Of a stretch of 42,456 nt of DNA, positions 33,861 through 42,070 are shown one piece after another. The DNA lies in the NCBI GenBank assembly GCA_000824845.1, contig CCNC01000153.1, forward strand, positions 1-42,456, in the 5' to 3' direction. How positions within the stretch are numbered: the first letter of the stretch is position 1; each line of letters begins with the position of its first letter. The notes beneath the pieces are model-generated. The model was not told where the DNA came from. It did no database searches and saw nothing but the letters and a program-made list of their open reading frames with translations. This DNA is from Mesorhizobium sp. ORS 3359. Lineage in GTDB: Bacteria > Pseudomonadota > Alphaproteobacteria > Rhizobiales > Rhizobiaceae. Made by a program: the position numbers and the translations under genes.

Positions 33861-35419
33861 GCAAGGAGAGGTGGCGGCCGCGGCTCGCCACAGTCGTCAT
33901 CGCCATCCTGATCGTGGTCATGGCGCTGCCGCTGGTCGGGCTGTTCTTCTTCCGGCTCTATGAGAACCAGCTGATCCGCCAGACCGAGGGCGAGCTGATC
34001 GCGCAAGGGGCGGTCGTCGCCGCCGTCTATGCAAAGGAGGTGCGCGCCGCCGGCATTTCCCAGGACAGGCTGGGTTCGCCGATCTCGGCCGATCCGGCGC
34101 GGGACAACAACTATCCGTATGAACCGATCGAGCCACGCCTCGATCTCGCCTCGGACGACGTGATGCCGATGCGGCCGGCGGCGGCTCCGGCCGCCTCCGA
34201 TCCCGCCTTCGCGGCGATCGGCGCAAAGCTCTCCGGCATTCTCGACGAAACGCAGAAGACGACGCTTGCCGGCTTCCGTCTGCTCGACCCGCGCGGCGTG
34301 GTGATTGCCGGCGGCGACGAGATCGGCCGGTCGCTCAGCGGGGTCGAGGAGGTGCGGACCGCGCTTTCCGGCGCCTATGCCAGCGAGCTCAGGCTGCGCA
34401 TCCCCGACCAGCCGCCGCCACCGCTTTATTCGGTGAGCCGCGGCACCAGGGTGCGCGTCTTCGTTGCCATGCCGGTCGAGCTCGACGGCCGGGTCGCGGG
34501 CGTCGTCTACCTGTCGCGGACGCCGAACAACATCGTCAAGCATCTCTATGGCGAGCGCGGCAAGGTGACGTTGGCGGCCATCGCGATCCTCGGCGGCACG
34601 CTGCTGATCGCGCTGGTGTTCATCCGCACCGTCAGCCGGCCGATCTATGCGCTGATCGAGCGGACGAAACGCATCGCCGCCGGCGATCGCGAGGCGATCA
34701 GGCCGCTCGCCCATCACGGCACGCGCGAGATGGCGGCGCTGTCGACGGCCTTCCTCGACATGGCGACCAAGCTGCAGGCGCGTTCCGACTCCATCCAGAC
34801 CTTCGCCACCCATGTCTCGCATGAGCTGAAATCGCCGCTGACGGCAATCCAGGGCGCGGCCGAGCTGCTGAGGGATTCCGGCGGCGCGATGGACGAGGCC
34901 GAGCGCAAGCGCTTCTCCAACAACATCGTCACCGATGCCGGGCGGCTCAATCTACTGGTGCGCCGGCTGCTCGACCTGGCGCGCGCCGAAAACCTGGAGC
35001 CGAGCGGCGAGAGCACGACGCTCCATGCGGCGCTGGCATCCTTGCCGGTCGACACCAGGCTGGAGACGCGGCTCGAAGGCGGCGGCGATATCAGGCTCGG
35101 CATCTCGGCTGAGAATCTCGGCATCGTGCTCGCCAACCTCATCGACAATTCGGCGAGGCACGGTGCCCGGCAGGTGGCCATCCATGCCTCGGCCGATGGC
35201 GAGCGCGCCCTGGTCCGGGTCGGCGACGACGGCGACGGGATCTCGGCCGCCAACCGGGCCAAAATCTTCGAGCCGTTCTTCACCACGCGGCGCGAGACCG
35301 GCGGCACCGGCGTGGGGCTCGGCATCGTGCTGGCCCTCCTAAAAGCGCATGATGGCACGATCAGGCTGGTTGACTCCGAGCGCGGCACGCGCTTCGAGAT
35401 CAATCTGCCGGTCGTCTGA
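33848..35419 (+). CDS. Sensor histidine kinase (CreC-like)
   Basis: The 523-aa kinase has membrane segments at about 13-36 and 240-261 with a 200-residue periplasmic sensor between them. A HAMP linker, phosphoacceptor H325 in HVSHELKSPLTAI and an HATPase domain (LANLIDNSARHG, DDGDGIS, GTGVGLGIVLAL) follow. The sensor contains a Pro/Ala-rich stretch (MPMRPAAAPAASDP). It overlaps its regulator by 13 bases. The signal is unknown; the linked DUF4173 membrane protein may take part in sensing. Confidence 0.93.
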   Translation: MRWLSKERWRPRLATVVIAILIVVMALPLVGLFFFRLYENQLIRQTEGELIAQGAVVAAVYAKEVRAAGISQDRLGSPISADPARDNNYPYEPIEPRLDLASDDVMPMRPAAAPAASDPAFAAIGAKLSGILDETQKTTLAGFRLLDPRGVVIAGGDEIGRSLSGVEEVRTALSGAYASELRLRIPDQPPPPLYSVSRGTRVRVFVAMPVELDGRVAGVVYLSRTPNNIVKHLYGERGKVTLAAIAILGGTLLIALVFIRTVSRPIYALIERTKRIAAGDREAIRPLAHHGTREMAALSTAFLDMATKLQARSDSIQTFATHVSHELKSPLTAIQGAAELLRDSGGAMDEAERKRFSNNIVTDAGRLNLLVRRLLDLARAENLEPSGESTTLHAALASLPVDTRLETRLEGGGDIRLGISAENLGIVLANLIDNSARHGARQVAIHASADGERALVRVGDDGDGISAANRAKIFEPFFTTRRETGGTGVGLGIVLALLKAHDGTIRLVDSERGTRFEINLPVV

Positions 35420-35439
35420 GAACCGGGGTGGCTTGCTAC

Positions 35440-35483
35440 GCAATTCCGTACGGAAAACCGCTACACACTTTTCCTGGAATTGC
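35440..35483. repeat. 44-bp intergenic palindrome (copy 3)
   Basis: GCAATTCC (35440-35447) and GGAATTGC (35476-35483) enclose GTACGGAAAACCGCTACACACTTTTCCT-like sequence. It is in the opposite orientation to the copy at 8886-8929. It ends 17 bases before the next start codon. Confidence 0.88.
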
Positions 35484-35500
35484 TCTGATCGGAGAAAAAA

Positions 35501-36667
35501 GTGCGCTACGACATCGTCATCATCGGCGGAGCCATCGTCGGGTCCTCGGTCGCCTATCATTTGCGGGAGGAAGGCTTTACGGGCTCCATCGCTCTGATCG
35601 AGCGCGATCCGCAATTCTCCCACGCGGCGACGACCTTGTCCTGCGCCTCGATCCGCCAGCAATTCTCCATCCCTGAAAACATCCGCCTGTCGCAGTTCAC
35701 GCTGAAGCTGTTCCGGCGGCTGAAGGAGACGTTCGGCGCCGAAGCCGATATCGGCTTCCGCGAAGGCGGCTACCTCATCCTTGCCGGCGAGGCCGGGCTG
35801 CCGATCCTCAAGGCCAATCACGAGACGCAGGTCGCCGAGGGCGCCGATATCCTGCTCGAGGATGCCGGGCAGCTGGCGCGCCGCTTCCCGTGGCTGTCGG
35901 TCGAAGGCATTTCCGCCGGCGCCTATGGTCGCAGCGGCGAGGGCTGGTTCGACGCGCATGCGCTGTTGACGCTGTTCCGCAAGGCGCTGCGCGACAGGAA
36001 GATCGATTTCATCACGGCTTCCGCCACCGGCATCAAGCGCGAGGGCAACCGCGTCACCGCTGTGTCGCTCGACAATGGCGAGGCGCTCGAAGCCGGCACC
36101 GTCGTCAACGCCGCCGGGCCGAACGCCGGCAAGGTCGCGACATTCGCCGGGCTCGAGCTGCCGGTCGAGCCGCGCAAGCGCAACGTCTTCGTCTTCGAGG
36201 CGCGCGAGAAATATGCCGACATGCCGCTGCTGGTCGATCCGTCAGGGATCTATGTGCGGCCGGAAGGCTCGGTCTACCTCACCGGCGGCGCCGAGCCGGA
36301 GGAAGGCGACGTCGCGCCCGACCCCAAGGATTTCGACGTCAACTGGCCGTTGTTCGAGGAGGTGATCTGGCCGGTTCTGGCCACCCGCATCCCGGCTTTC
36401 GAGGCGATCAAGCCGACGCGCGCCTGGGTCGGGCACTACGACTACAACACGCTCGACCAGAACGGGGTGATCGGGCCGCATCCGGAGGTCGCAAACTTCC
36501 TGTTCGCCAACGGTTTTTCCGGCCACGGCCTGCAGCAGGCGCCGGCGGTCGGCAAGTCGATCGCCGAGCTTGTCGTGCATGGCGGCTACCGGACGATCGA
36601 CTGCTCGGCGTTCGGCTACGCGCGGGTGGCGGAAGGAAGGGCGTTCCGGGAGCTGAACGTCATCTGA
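35501..36667 (+). CDS. FAD-dependent amino-acid/amine oxidoreductase (DAO family)
   Basis: The 388-aa flavoprotein begins with the dinucleotide-binding strand YDIVIIGGAIVGSSVAYHL. It has the DAO-family blocks IRQQFSIPENIRLSQF (about 47-62), VVNAAGPNAGKVA (about 200-212) and the C-terminal FAD loop FANGFSGHGLQQAPAVGKSIAELV. Likely substrates are D-amino acids, glycine/sarcosine-like amines or opines; none can be chosen. The start is GTG at 35501 with GGAG 6 bases upstream, right behind a palindromic repeat. Its last 52 bases overlap the converging DUF72 gene. Confidence 0.9.
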   Translation: MRYDIVIIGGAIVGSSVAYHLREEGFTGSIALIERDPQFSHAATTLSCASIRQQFSIPENIRLSQFTLKLFRRLKETFGAEADIGFREGGYLILAGEAGLPILKANHETQVAEGADILLEDAGQLARRFPWLSVEGISAGAYGRSGEGWFDAHALLTLFRKALRDRKIDFITASATGIKREGNRVTAVSLDNGEALEAGTVVNAAGPNAGKVATFAGLELPVEPRKRNVFVFEAREKYADMPLLVDPSGIYVRPEGSVYLTGGAEPEEGDVAPDPKDFDVNWPLFEEVIWPVLATRIPAFEAIKPTRAWVGHYDYNTLDQNGVIGPHPEVANFLFANGFSGHGLQQAPAVGKSIAELVVHGGYRTIDCSAFGYARVAEGRAFRELNVI

Positions 36668-37395
36668 CGGACGGCCGCATCCACCGAAAGGGCGTTGCCG
36701 AGCGCATGGCCCCGTGCCGTGTTGTCGAAGATGCACCAGACTTCGGCGGCCGACGCGCTGGCTTCGGCAAGCCGCCTGCCGATTTCCCGAAGCTGACCGG
36801 CCTCATAGTCCGAATAGTAGATGCGCGGCGCGCCATGGAAACGGAAGTAGGCGAGCTCGCGCCAGCCGCCGGGCATAGCGGCGGCGGGCACGGGAGCTGG
36901 GTCGGCCGCAACGCGCCCAACCTGAAAGCGGCTCAGCAAGGCCTCGGCTTCGGGTTCGAACCAGCTGGGGTGACGCGGTTCGCAGACCAGGCGCCGGTCA
37001 GTCTTCGCACGCAGCGAGGCGAAAAAGTTCTCGGCGCTTTGGGCCTCGAATTGCAGGCTGGGTGGCAGTTGTATCAAAAGCACGGAAAGCTTGGCGCCGA
37101 GCCCTCCGATCTGACCAAGAAAAATGTCCAGAAGATCATCGCAAGCTTCGAGGCGGCGCTCATGCGTCACGGCCCTGGGGAGTTTTGCGGAAAAGCGAAA
37201 ATGGTCCGGAACCGATCGCGCCCAGCGCTCATAGGTTCCCCGCCGATGCGGCTTATGAAAGGACGAATTGATCTCCACGATCGAAAGCCGCATGGCGTAG
37301 CGTTCAAGCTGCGAGCCGGCTGAGGGAAAGGAAGTTTTATATGCTGCCGGTATGCTCCACCCGGCGGTTCCAACGACACAGCGGCTGTTCTCCAT
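36616..37395 (-). CDS. DUF72 (YecE-like) TIM-barrel protein
   Basis: The 259-aa protein has the DUF72 pattern: VGTAGWSIP at the start, RLSIVEINSSFHKPHRRGTYERWARSVPDHFRFSAKLPRAVTHE (about 36-78), VCEPRHPSWF and AYFRFHGAPRIYYSDY. The family folds as a TIM barrel and has no established reaction. The ATG at 37395 is used; a TTG two codons earlier is possible. The 3' end overlaps that of the FAD oxidoreductase gene by 52 bases, tail to tail. Confidence 0.9.
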   Translation of the reverse strand: MENSRCVVGTAGWSIPAAYKTSFPSAGSQLERYAMRLSIVEINSSFHKPHRRGTYERWARSVPDHFRFSAKLPRAVTHERRLEACDDLLDIFLGQIGGLGAKLSVLLIQLPPSLQFEAQSAENFFASLRAKTDRRLVCEPRHPSWFEPEAEALLSRFQVGRVAADPAPVPAAAMPGGWRELAYFRFHGAPRIYYSDYEAGQLREIGRRLAEASASAAEVWCIFDNTARGHALGNALSVDAAVRQMTFSSRNALPSATRA

Positions 37396-37438
37396 GTCCA
37401 AAATCTGGACAGCCGTGATTGCGGGTCAAGGGAGAGCT

Positions 37439-37924
37439 TCAGCCACTCGGCCGCGCGTCGAAATAGGTCTGCAGCCGCCCAAGTACCCGTGCCCAGCCTT
37501 CAGCATGTTCGGCCGCGGCGTCCGGAAAACCCGCGAATCCGCCGTGGCAGATGGTGAGCCGCGTGCCGCCAGTGATGGGCTCAAGCAGATAAGCCACGGT
37601 CGTTTCCTTACGCCCGAGCGCCGGATGGTCCCAGTCGTAGCGCCGCGTCTGCACGATGCGGCGCGGCATCTCGATTTCGAGAAACTCGCCGCTGGCGGGT
37701 AGCCGTCGACCGTCGGCCGTCTCAACGAGAACGCTCCAACTTCCGCCGACGCGAAGATCGGCGTTCCATCCGATCATACGATAGGTTTCGGGCGAACCCC
37801 ACCAGCGCTCGACCTCCCGGGTGACCAGTGCGGCGATGACCTCGTCCGGCGCGACGGGAAGGTCGACCGAGGCCATCACCGTGTCGGCATTCGCCATGGC
37901 TTGCGGGAAGGACAGTTGCAGCAT
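37439..37924 (-). CDS. SRPBCC/AHSA1-domain protein
   Basis: The 161-aa START-like protein carries the AHSA1 pattern: VDLPVAPDEVIAALVTREVERWWG near the start, VGGSWSVLVETADGRR, then MPRRIVQTRRYDWD and TRLTICHGGFAG. The family binds hydrophobic ligands or partners in a central cavity. The ATG at 37924 has GGGGG about 8 bases upstream. It is the third gene of an ArsR-SRPBCC-SRPBCC operon, 43 bases after the second. Confidence 0.87.
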   Translation of the reverse strand: MLQLSFPQAMANADTVMASVDLPVAPDEVIAALVTREVERWWGSPETYRMIGWNADLRVGGSWSVLVETADGRRLPASGEFLEIEMPRRIVQTRRYDWDHPALGRKETTVAYLLEPITGGTRLTICHGGFAGFPDAAAEHAEGWARVLGRLQTYFDARPSG

Positions 37925-37967
37925 CGCATGCACCCCCAGCAAAATTGTCTCGTATCCGAAACGAAGT

Positions 37968-38417
37968 TCAGCCCTTCGAGGGCGGGCGCTCGAAACCCTT
38001 GCCGGTTTCGAGCAGACTCTTGAGGCTCGCCAGCACCAGCGGCCAGCCCTTGGAGACGTTGGGGATCAGTCTGTGCGGGCCGTCGGCCTCGTGCACGACG
38101 GCGAGCTTCATCAATTCGCCGTCCGGTTCGATGGTGAAGGTGCAGCGCGTGTAGCCGTCCTCCTTGACCTCGGGCATCCATTCGTTGCGCCATTTGATGA
38201 CAAGGCGCTTCGGCGGCTCGATCTCCAGGATCTCGCCCGAGTCGGCGACGCGCCCGTCCGGGAAGATCAGTTTCCAGCTCGAGCCGACCTTCCAGTCGCT
38301 CTCCTGGTGGGAGGAGAGAAAGAACCGCCGGTTGAATTCCGGATCGGTGAGCGCTTCCCACAGCTTTTCAGGCGTGGTGCGGATATAGGTGACATAGACG
38401 AAGCTGTTCTCGCTCAC
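37968..38417 (-). CDS. SRPBCC/AHSA1-domain protein coupled to ArsR gene
   Basis: The 149-aa protein has the clear AHSA1 layout: VTYIRTTPEKLWEALTDPEFNRRFF (about 8-32), VGSSWKLIFPDGRVADSGEILEIEPPKRLVIKW, and LMKLAVVHEAD. It starts with GTG at 38417, overlapping the ArsR stop by four bases (GTGA), with AAGGGAAGAG upstream. Such pairs of ArsR regulator and SRPBCC protein are a recurring arrangement; the ligand is unknown. Confidence 0.9.
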   Translation of the reverse strand: MSENSFVYVTYIRTTPEKLWEALTDPEFNRRFFLSSHQESDWKVGSSWKLIFPDGRVADSGEILEIEPPKRLVIKWRNEWMPEVKEDGYTRCTFTIEPDGELMKLAVVHEADGPHRLIPNVSKGWPLVLASLKSLLETGKGFERPPSKG

Positions 38418-38734
38418 GGCTCTTCCCTTTCAAGGCGTTGCTTCAGGTCGCTCAATGCGTTGAGCCGATGGCGCTCGAACTTGCCGATCCAGCGCTCGGC
38501 GATCTCGTTGATCGGAACGGGGTTGAGGTAGTGCTCCTTCTCGCGGCCGCGGCGCATAGTGGTGACGAGGTTCGCCTCCTCCAGGATCGCCAGGTGCTTG
38601 GTCACCGCCTGGCGCGTCATATCCATGTGCTCGCAGAGCGCGTTGAGCGTCTGCCCGTTCCTTGCATGGAGGCTGTCCAGCAATTGCCGGCGGGTCGGGT
38701 CGGCCAAAGCGCGAAAGACGGCATCCATGCTCAT
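38414..38734 (-). CDS. ArsR-family repressor
   Basis: The 106-aa winged-helix regulator begins MSMDAVFRALADPTRRQLLDSLHA and has the recognition helix in MDMTRQAVTKHLAILEEANLVTTMRRGREKEHYLN. It lacks the metal-binding Cys motif of ArsR proper and belongs to the non-metal group that precedes SRPBCC genes. The ATG at 38734 has TAAGG upstream. A 20-bp palindrome just before it is the probable autoregulatory operator. Confidence 0.93.
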   Translation of the reverse strand: MSMDAVFRALADPTRRQLLDSLHARNGQTLNALCEHMDMTRQAVTKHLAILEEANLVTTMRRGREKEHYLNPVPINEIAERWIGKFERHRLNALSDLKQRLEREEP

Positions 38735-38743
38735 GGCCTTAAT

Positions 38744-38763
38744 ATGCAACCATTTGGTTGCAT
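38744..38763. promoter_or_regulatory. Probable ArsR operator
   Basis: ATGCAACCA-TT-TGGTTGCAT is a perfect palindrome with 9-bp arms, ending 9 bases before the ArsR start codon. Its position and symmetry fit binding of the dimeric repressor to its own promoter. Confidence 0.75.
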
Positions 38764-38833
38764 GTCAAGCGGTGAGGCGCAAAAAGATCGGGTGCCGGGC
38801 TGCGCGGACCGGCGCCATCAGCTTGCGGGAGCG

Positions 38834-39259
38834 TCAGCGCTTGCGGGACAACCAGAAGGCGTCGGGCATGCGCATCATGCCGATGCGCTCGTAGAAGCCG
38901 ACGGCATCGGGCATCGAGATCAGGCTGATGGCGACCGAAGGGCCGAGCTGGCGCTGGGCCTCGTCCATCAGGCCTTTGCCGATGCCGAGCCCTTGCGCCG
39001 AGGCGGACACAGCGAGCTCGGAAATATAGCAGACCCAGGAGAAGTCGGTGACGCCGCGCGCGACGCCGACAAGCGGCTTGCCTTCTCTATCGAGACGCGC
39101 GGTCAGCACCAGATTGGCGTTGTCGAGCATCGTCTTCAGGCGGGCCTCGTCATCGATCGGGCGCGTTTCGCCGAGGCCGGATTCGACCAGCACGCGGCGG
39201 AACTCGGCGACGTCGAGCGTGGGCTCGCTGGCATAAAGGACTTTGGAAAGATCGGCCAT
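38834..39259 (-). CDS. GNAT-family N-acetyltransferase
   Basis: The 141-aa protein shows the GNAT order: GVARGVTDFSWVCYISELAVSASAQGLGIGKGLMDEAQRQLG (acetyl-CoA pyrophosphate loop QGLGIGKG near 89-96), ISLISMPDAVGFYERIGMMR. The acceptor is unknown. The ATG at 39259 (MADLSKV) is chosen; the frame stays open upstream without family character. It is divergent from leuD, with 183 bases between. Confidence 0.88.
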   Translation of the reverse strand: MADLSKVLYASEPTLDVAEFRRVLVESGLGETRPIDDEARLKTMLDNANLVLTARLDREGKPLVGVARGVTDFSWVCYISELAVSASAQGLGIGKGLMDEAQRQLGPSVAISLISMPDAVGFYERIGMMRMPDAFWLSRKR

Positions 39260-39442
39260 GGCCGCAGACTGCACCAGCCGCAGAGGATTTCGAAGCTGTT
39301 TTTGAGATGTCCTATCTGGCTGCAAGCCATGCCCCCCATTGGCCCAAGGGCAGTGCACGAACAGTTGCCTTTCATTTGCCGCCGGCTTTGTGTAAACCGT
39401 CCCGCAAAATTCCCCGCAAGCCAAGAAGACGGGCAGGTACCC

Positions 39443-40048
39443 ATGGATAAATTCACCAAGCTCACCGGCGTCGCCGCGCCCATGCCGATCGTCAATGTCG
39501 ACACCGACATGATCATCCCGAAGGATTATCTCAAGACGATCAAGCGCACCGGGCTTGGCACCGGCCTGTTCGCCGAAATGCGCTACAATGAGGACGGTTC
39601 GGAGAATCCGGATTTCGTGCTCAACAAGCCGGCCTACCGCAAGGCGCAGATCCTGGTAGCTGGCGACAATTTCGGCTGTGGCTCGAGCCGCGAGCATGCG
39701 CCCTGGGCGCTGCTCGATTTCGGCATCCGCTGCGTGATCTCGACTTCTTTTGCCGACATTTTCTACAACAACTGCTTCAAGAACGGCATCCTGCCGATCA
39801 CGGTCAGCCCGGAAGATCTCGACAAGCTGATGGACGACGCCTCGCGCGGCTCGAACGCGACGCTGTCGATCGACCTGGAAGCCAAGGAAATCCGCGGCCC
39901 GGATGGCGGCGTGGTCAAATTCGACCTCGACGATTTCAAGCGCCACTGCCTGCTCAACGGCCTGGACGATATCGGCCTTACCATGGAGAAGGCCGGCGCC
40001 ATCGCATCCTTCGAGAAGCGCAACGCCGAGCAGCGCCCCTGGGCTTGA
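39443..40048 (+). CDS. leuD: 3-isopropylmalate dehydratase small subunit LeuD
   Basis: The 201-aa subunit pairs with LeuC to isomerise 2- to 3-isopropylmalate in leucine synthesis. Family blocks are MPIVNVDTDMIIPKDYLKTI (about 14-33), NFGCGSSREHAPWALLDFGIRCVISTSFADIFYNNCFKNGILPI (about 76-119). The length is normal. The ATG at 39443 has CAGG upstream. The stop codon abuts an inverted-repeat element (40048-40192). Confidence 0.97.
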   Translation: MDKFTKLTGVAAPMPIVNVDTDMIIPKDYLKTIKRTGLGTGLFAEMRYNEDGSENPDFVLNKPAYRKAQILVAGDNFGCGSSREHAPWALLDFGIRCVISTSFADIFYNNCFKNGILPITVSPEDLDKLMDDASRGSNATLSIDLEAKEIRGPDGGVVKFDLDDFKRHCLLNGLDDIGLTMEKAGAIASFEKRNAEQRPWA

Positions 40049-40192
40049 GAGACTGTTTGGAAATTCTACTCAGGCGGCCATCTGATGGCGGTTTCTGCGC
40101 TTCCGGTGCTCACGGACCTAAATGTCCGCTGCGCTCCGGTTCTCGAAACCGCCACCATATGACTCGCCGGAGCGAATTTCGAAACAGTCTCT
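40048..40192. repeat. 145-bp inverted-repeat element (copy 3)
   Basis: The ends AGAGACTGTTTGGAAATTC (40048-40066) and GAATTTCGAAACAGTCTCT (40174-40192) match at 18 of 19 positions. Inside are GGCGGTTTC/GAAACCGCC arms and a CGGAC/GTCCG hairpin. Its first base is the A of the leuD stop codon TGA. Confidence 0.92.
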
Positions 40193-40266
40193 GAGCGGCG
40201 CAGCTTCAAATCGAGAGCCCGCCCCCTGCCGGCCGGGTTCGTAGCGACTGAATGGAGGGGACAGTC

Positions 40267-41181
40267 ATGACACGCTCGCTTCTGGCCGCTTCGGTGGCAA
40301 TCCTTCTCGCCACAATCAGCGTCAGTGCGCAGACCACCGCGCCTGCCACGTCCGACCAGCCGGCTGCCGATCAAGGCACGGCCGACCAGGCCAGTGACCA
40401 GGCGGCGTCGGAGGACGACAAGCAGGCGCCGATCCCCTTCGAGGGCGGGCAGCTCACCATCACGCAGCCGGAGCAGGACGGCGAGAAGGTGCTGTCCTAT
40501 GACGGCAAGCAGCTGGCCAGCAATTACGACGTCTTCTTCGACAAGATCGTCAAGATCGGCGATGTCAACGTGGCGCTCGTCGATGTCGGTGACGGCGGCA
40601 ATCAATGCGGCCCGGCCAAGGTCATCGTCTGGAAGAAGGACGGCGAGATTGAGACCACCACGGTCGAGCAGGACGAATGCGGCGCGCCGCCGGCCGCCGT
40701 CTCCGACAGCGCCATCTATTTCGTGCCCTACCTTTTGCCAGGCGATTCCAAGCCGGCGCTGCAATGGTCGCCCACGGAAGGCCTGACGACCTCCGGCAAC
40801 CTGACCTACACGCCGGAGCCAGGCACCGACTGGAAGGATGTCGACCCGTCGAAATACGACAACATCATCGACGCCTTCCACAATGAGGCGGTCTACAAGG
40901 CCGGCCAGGCGCTGCTGGGCAACGACATGCCCGACATGGCGACCAGCCTGCTGGTTGGCGGCGGAACCGAAAAGACGGCATCGGGCGCCTTCTACGCGAC
41001 CGGCTGCGTGCCGCATGACTGCGGCGGCAATGACGGCTTCATGGCTGTCGACCCGGCCAACAAGAAGCTCTATTTCGCCCGCCGCGGCGACAATGGCGAG
41101 CCGCAGTCCTGGCCGCCGGTGAAGGATTGGCCGGCGGATATCAAGAAGGCGTTCGACGACGCGCAGGGGTCGGGGAACTAG
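40267..41181 (+). CDS. Periplasmic protein with Ivy-like C-terminal motif
   Basis: The 304-aa exported protein has a signal peptide (likely cut after VSA at 21). An Ala/Asp/Gln-rich low-complexity linker (about 22-55) and a domain with KVLSYDGKQLASNYDVFF and a Cys pair follow. The C-terminal region contains CVPHDC at 247-252 followed by GGNDGFMAVDPANKKLYFARR. The CxPHDC pattern and its setting resemble the lysozyme inhibitor Ivy (CKPHDC). Four Cys could make two disulfides. The ATG at 40267 has GGAGGGG upstream. The lysozyme-inhibitor idea is inference. Confidence 0.8.
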   Translation: MTRSLLAASVAILLATISVSAQTTAPATSDQPAADQGTADQASDQAASEDDKQAPIPFEGGQLTITQPEQDGEKVLSYDGKQLASNYDVFFDKIVKIGDVNVALVDVGDGGNQCGPAKVIVWKKDGEIETTTVEQDECGAPPAAVSDSAIYFVPYLLPGDSKPALQWSPTEGLTTSGNLTYTPEPGTDWKDVDPSKYDNIIDAFHNEAVYKAGQALLGNDMPDMATSLLVGGGTEKTASGAFYATGCVPHDCGGNDGFMAVDPANKKLYFARRGDNGEPQSWPPVKDWPADIKKAFDDAQGSGN

Positions 41182-41228
41182 GCCTTGGCGCGGTGCCGGC
41201 ACGGCTTCGTTGATGAACAGCGCGCCTT

Positions 41229-41267
41229 CGTCATCCTGGGGCTTGACCCGAGGGTCCATGCTGTGAC
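41229..41267. repeat. Shortened inverted copy of the GGATCC/CGGGTC repeat
   Basis: CGTCATCC...GACCCGAGGGTCCATGC reads as the reverse complement of part of 11672-11750. It lies just before a low-GC ORF. Confidence 0.5.
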
Positions 41268-41320
41268 CCTGTTCGAAGAACGCGGCGCACCAGAATTCGG
41301 CATCGCGGCAGTGGGCGAAA

Positions 41321-41602
41321 ATGGAAAAGAGAAAGCCGTTTGAGGTTGCGATTATATCGGATACTTCTTACGAGAATCTCGTAGCCGAAGTGAAATTCAC
41401 GTCAAAGAACCTCGGGTTGATACTAAGTCAAGAGAGGTCATTCGAGAAGATTGATATATCTGTATTTTCTTTCATCTCGAACGGTGAGAATAAATTCCTC
41501 GACACTGAGAAAATTCCTGAAATCTCCATTGATCTAGACGTTTTTCTTGCTGCGATCGACGAAGCTGTCCAAAGATTAAGGCTTCTCGACGTGCCAAGAT
41601 AA
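41321..41602 (+). CDS. Low-GC orphan ORF, possibly immunity-like
   Basis: The 93-aa protein MEKRKPFEVAIISDTSYENLVAEVKFTSKN... has 115 G/C of 282 bases (about 41%), far below its neighbours. It has AT-ending codons and only a weak ribosome-binding site. The pattern (SD-SYENLVAEV-F, then LILSQE, acidic residues, and a C-terminal helix LAAIDEAVQRLRLLD) reminds me of small immunity-like proteins, but I cannot name a family. It looks recently acquired and sits between a repeat and the ridA-type gene. Confidence 0.65.
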   Translation: MEKRKPFEVAIISDTSYENLVAEVKFTSKNLGLILSQERSFEKIDISVFSFISNGENKFLDTEKIPEISIDLDVFLAAIDEAVQRLRLLDVPR

Positions 41603-41631
41603 TGTGTTGGTGCAACCCTCGCGAGGCCTCC

Positions 41632-42015
41632 ATGCGAAAACTCATCTCCACCGGATCGCCCTTCGAGAAAACCGCCGGCTATTCGCGCGCGGTGGTGCAG
41701 GGCGACTGGTGCTTCGTCTCCGGCACGACCGGCTACGACTACGCCACAATGACGATGCCCGACACGGTCGAGGCGCAGACGCGCAACTGCCTCGCCACCA
41801 TCGCCAAGGCGCTGGCCGACGGCGGCTTCGACATGGCCGATGTGGTGCGGGCGCATTACTACATCACCGACCAGGCCTATGTTGACGTCGTCTTCCCGAT
41901 CCTCGGCGAGGCGTTCGGCGACATCCGTCCGGCGGCGACGATGATCGTGTGCCAACTCAACAAGCCGGAAATGAAGATCGAGATCGAAGTGACGGCGCTC
42001 AGGCGCACGGCATAG
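41632..42015 (+). CDS. RidA/YjgF-family protein
   Basis: The 127-aa protein matches the RidA family: GSPFEKTAGYSRAVVQGDWCFVSGTTGYD at the start, TRNCLATIAKALADGGFDMADVVRAHYYITD, and a C-terminal RPAATMIVCQLNKPEMKIEIEVTAL. It keeps the R before PAAT. Classic members deaminate reactive enamines/imines; this subgroup's role is less clear. The ATG at 41632 is supported by GAGG. An upstream ATG at 41602 in the same frame lacks family sequence. Confidence 0.92.
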   Translation: MRKLISTGSPFEKTAGYSRAVVQGDWCFVSGTTGYDYATMTMPDTVEAQTRNCLATIAKALADGGFDMADVVRAHYYITDQAYVDVVFPILGEAFGDIRPAATMIVCQLNKPEMKIEIEVTALRRTA

Positions 42016-42070
42016 AGGCCTGCGCTGCAATGCGGAGGGCTCCCGGACAGACAAAGCAAAGGAGCGGCTC

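Noticed and set aside
41602..41631. RidA start at 41602 overlapping the stop of the low-GC ORF
   Set aside because: The family sequence begins at 41632, where GAGG is well placed; the ten extra residues lack conservation.
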